Shown in pieces: positions 5,428 to 6,896 of a stretch of 6,896 nucleotides of DNA (positions are counted from its first letter, which is position 1; the number at the start of each line of letters is the position of its first letter). The position numbers were made by a program, and so were the translations under genes. The stretch comes from Candidatus Heimdallarchaeota archaeon. Its GTDB lineage: Archaea > Asgardarchaeota > Heimdallarchaeia > Heimdallarchaeales > Kariarchaeaceae. The stretch is taken from the NCBI GenBank assembly GCA_021399405.1, contig JAAFKL010000114.1:1-6896 (forward strand). The letters are read 5' to 3'. The notes under the pieces are model-generated. The model was not told the DNA's origin. It saw only the letters and a list, made by a program, of their open reading frames with translations, and made no database searches.

Positions 5428-5441
5428 AATCATATATGATT
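5428..5441. repeat. 14-base perfect palindrome between convergent genes
   Basis: AATCATATATGATT is its own reverse complement. It lies in the 205-base gap between the 3' ends of the Yip1-like gene and the right surface-protein gene, so a promoter role is unlikely; otherwise nothing is recognised there except oligo-T stops. Confidence 0.35.
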
Positions 5442-5461
5442 ATTTATGCCATTTCCGTGCC

Positions 5462-5467
5462 AAAAAA
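5462..5467 (-). terminator. Oligo-T terminator after the right surface-protein gene
   Basis: Six T on the minus strand about 43 bases past the stop codon, within T-rich sequence; weaker than the run after the left copy. Confidence 0.3.
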
Positions 5468-5509
5468 TAAGTGAATTATTAAACAACAATAAAAGAGAAT
5501 TGTATTATT

Positions 5510-6487
5510 TTAGATCGATCGATCGATCGACTTTTTTCTTCGATTAATATGATTTAATAGTAAAACTAATAGAACTACAGGTGTTACTAATAATGATCCA
5601 TCATCCTCAGTACTGGTTTCTGATTGACCTGATGTTGTAGTAGATGAAGTATCAATTCCATCTTCCGTAGTCTCTGAAGATGTGGTCATGCCAGATGAAG
5701 AACCCTGAGATGCATTTGGATCAGTAATGGTGGAAGAATCAATAATTCTTGAATATTTGTAAGTAAGAACCGGTGTGCCTTGGTTGGATCCATTGTATAA
5801 GGGTACACCCTCGAGATTAGTCACATTGATATAAACTGAGTTGAGAAGACCTGTTTGCTTCTCATATTCTGCAAATTGGTTGATGATTGGACGGAAGACT
5901 GGATTTTGGGGGTTCCAGTATTCAAGATCGTAGGAAAATGTAGTCGGAGTAGAGGAAAAGCTGGCAGTGAGATTTCGAAAGCTGTCTGTCCCACCTCTTG
6001 CTTTAGTATAGTTAAGTAATATCTCCTGAAAATTAGATTCATAGAAATCCCATCTCGGGTAGATTATCAGATATGGATTTGGAATTTCCAAATCTGGTTT
6101 GGTAAAACTATTGAAACCAAGAAATACCAGATAAGATGAAGTATTGTGATCTCTAACATAAATATTATCGTGATTACTATTTACAGTGTCCATTTTCACG
6201 ATATCATAGGGTCCATTACTTGAAGGTAAATTTCCCTGCATATCAATTAAAGTAAGATCTGCTGTAATACCCTCATCTGTATTATTTATCCATGCTCCGG
6301 TAACCCATGGCGTATTGACACCATCCGGAATTAGTGAATTATTAACAATGAGCTCATCTACAACAAATGTAAATTGGTCACCAATACTAACATTGATTGG
6401 ATACTTTAATTGATCAGCCTGAACCACAGGTGGGGATTGTATTAAAAATAGAGCTATTAAAAAACTAATAAGAATTGAACGCTTCAT
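5510..6487 (-). CDS. Glycoprotein-like surface protein with signal peptide, Ser/Thr stalk and C-terminal anchor (right copy)
   Basis: This 325-residue paralogue of 410-1375 has the same signal peptide (MKRSILISFL, identical through about residue 31), ectodomain, Ser/Thr-rich stalk and C-terminal hydrophobic segment, ending in basic NRRKK. Differences cluster: PWLDQSILI is PWVTGAW here (one residue shorter), and the region from RDGNTSS to IPRPY has several replacements. The stretch from YPRWDFYESN to IIDSSTITD is nearly unchanged, and most of its DNA differences are synonymous, pointing to selection on both copies. The C terminus is extended by SIDRSI from a GATC repeat. The upstream ATG present in the left copy is absent here, supporting MKRS as the true start. 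It converges with the Yip1-like gene. Function unknown. Confidence 0.85.
   Translation of the reverse strand: MKRSILISFLIALFLIQSPPVVQADQLKYPINVSIGDQFTFVVDELIVNNSLIPDGVNTPWVTGAWINNTDEGITADLTLIDMQGNLPSSNGPYDIVKMDTVNSNHDNIYVRDHNTSSYLVFLGFNSFTKPDLEIPNPYLIIYPRWDFYESNFQEILLNYTKARGGTDSFRNLTASFSSTPTTFSYDLEYWNPQNPVFRPIINQFAEYEKQTGLLNSVYINVTNLEGVPLYNGSNQGTPVLTYKYSRIIDSSTITDPNASQGSSSGMTTSSETTEDGIDTSSTTTSGQSETSTEDDGSLLVTPVVLLVLLLNHINRRKKSIDRSI
5513..5530. repeat. GATC tandem repeat at the 3' end of the right surface-protein gene
   Basis: GATCGATCGATCGATCGA is four and a half units of GATC. It lies inside the frame and encodes the C-terminal SIDRSI, which replaces the short basic end of the left copy. 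Slippage by one unit would shift the frame and change the tail. Confidence 0.8.
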
Positions 6488-6830
6488 ATATTCAATATAA
6501 TTCGATTTCTATATAAATAAAATAAGTCAGATTCACAAAAAAGCTTACAAATATTGCAATATAAACAATAGTAGATTTTCTCAACTATTCGATTCAATCA
6601 TAAATAAATTGAATCAATAATTCAGCTATATGAAAGCAAATCATGTACCTACAAACCATGAATCGCTTGATCAGATGAATGATTCAGCTCAATACTTTAT
6701 TAAACAATTGATTCTCTAGATAAAAGATTCATAATAAAAAAAATCGAATCAGTGGAATCAGAAATGCAGATGTACTTTATATACCATAAAACCAAAAAAG
6801 TTAATATTAGAGCCTAGAAGGTCTCAATCC
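6488..6830. promoter_or_regulatory. Divergent intergenic region, right arm
   Basis: A 343-base gene-free region, equal in length to the left one. It holds the inward TATA box at 6510-6517 and a TATA-like TTAATATTAG at 6801-6810 for the outward gene. The paired CTGATTC copies are conserved here on the minus strand. No open frame or RNA is evident. Confidence 0.55.
6510..6517 (-). promoter_or_regulatory. TATA box of the right surface-protein gene
   Basis: TTTATATA on the minus strand at exactly the same distance (26-27 bases) from the ATG as in the left arm, predicting a leaderless mRNA. Confidence 0.75.
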
Positions 6831-6896
6831 ATGTTATCACTGAAAAAACCGACCCCAGTACTGATGATGCCCGGATATCATCTTGATGAAAGAATA
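6831..6896 (+). CDS. 5' end of an outward-facing gene (partial, right copy)
   Basis: ATG at 6831 opens 22 codons to the window edge with the same sequence as the left copy (MLSLKKPTPV...). TTAATATTAG at 6801-6810 is centred about 26 bases upstream, so a leaderless start is likely. Upstream of the ATG the two arms already differ, including next to the TATA box, yet both keep the box at the same distance. The family cannot be assigned from 22 residues. Confidence 0.55.
   Translation, partial: MLSLKKPTPVLMMPGYHLDERI

Larger units (their letters stand above)
5510..6896. repeat. Right arm of the long inverted repeat (about 1.4 kb)
   Basis: This is the partner of the left arm in opposite orientation. 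The spacing from window edge to the inward gene's ATG is exactly the same in both arms (409 bases), and the two TATA boxes sit at the same distance from that ATG. The right copy has a one-codon deletion in the surface protein and a different 3' end, where a short GATC repeat encodes the last residues. Similarity ends at the gene's stop codon, and the downstream sequence (5305-5509) is unrelated to 1376-1570. Confidence 0.95.

Noticed and set aside
1..6896. Classical insertion sequence, casposon or Borg-like element
   Set aside because: There is no transposase, Cas1-like or replication gene, no visible target duplication and no tandem-repeat arrays; the repeat contains partial genes at the window edge, so the edges are probably not true element ends.
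1..6896. CRISPR array
   Set aside because: No set of regularly spaced identical repeats is present on either strand.

Overview
This is an AT-rich archaeal segment, most likely from an Asgard archaeon (Lokiarchaeia/Heimdallarchaeia-like; inferred, not proven). The archaeal evidence is: TATA boxes centred about 23-27 bases upstream of start codons with no leader or ribosome binding site; a tRNA-Glu gene split by a short intron that folds into a bulge-helix-bulge splicing motif; and archaeal-style proteins (zinc ribbon plus Yip1-like membrane domain, receiver plus longin/roadblock-like domain, and a single-pass HxH...LHTH exported protein).

Layout: the window is framed by two long inverted arms. 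The left arm (1-1375) and right arm (5510-6896) are reverse complements of each other. The outermost 83 bases are identical, the next 326 bases are about 87% identical without gaps, and each arm then carries one copy of a signal-peptide, Ser/Thr-stalk, C-terminally anchored surface protein pointing inward. Homology stops at the 3' ends of these two genes. Each arm also holds the first 22 codons of an outward-facing gene cut off by the window edge, so the repeated unit is a divergent gene pair and must extend beyond the window.

Between the arms, four protein genes and the tRNA lie on the minus strand: a membrane-anchored His-rich exported protein (3625-4347), a small Cys/His protein (3234-3524), a receiver plus longin/roadblock-like protein (2304-3119, with no ordinary start codon), a small basic protein (1903-2172) and the intron-containing tRNA-Glu(CTC) (1571-1675). 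On the plus strand, divergent from the exported protein, is a zinc ribbon/Yip1-like membrane protein (4477-5304).

There is no transposase, integrase, replication gene or CRISPR array here. The cargo looks cellular, so the most economical reading is an inverted gene duplication around a chromosomal block. Both ends of the window fall at the same point of the repeat, which also fits an assembly contig that stopped where the two copies become indistinguishable. A linear replicon with terminal inverted repeats is not excluded. The points most worth checking are the inverted arms, the missing start codon of the receiver protein, the noncanonical tRNA intron, and the paired palindromes around the small basic gene.
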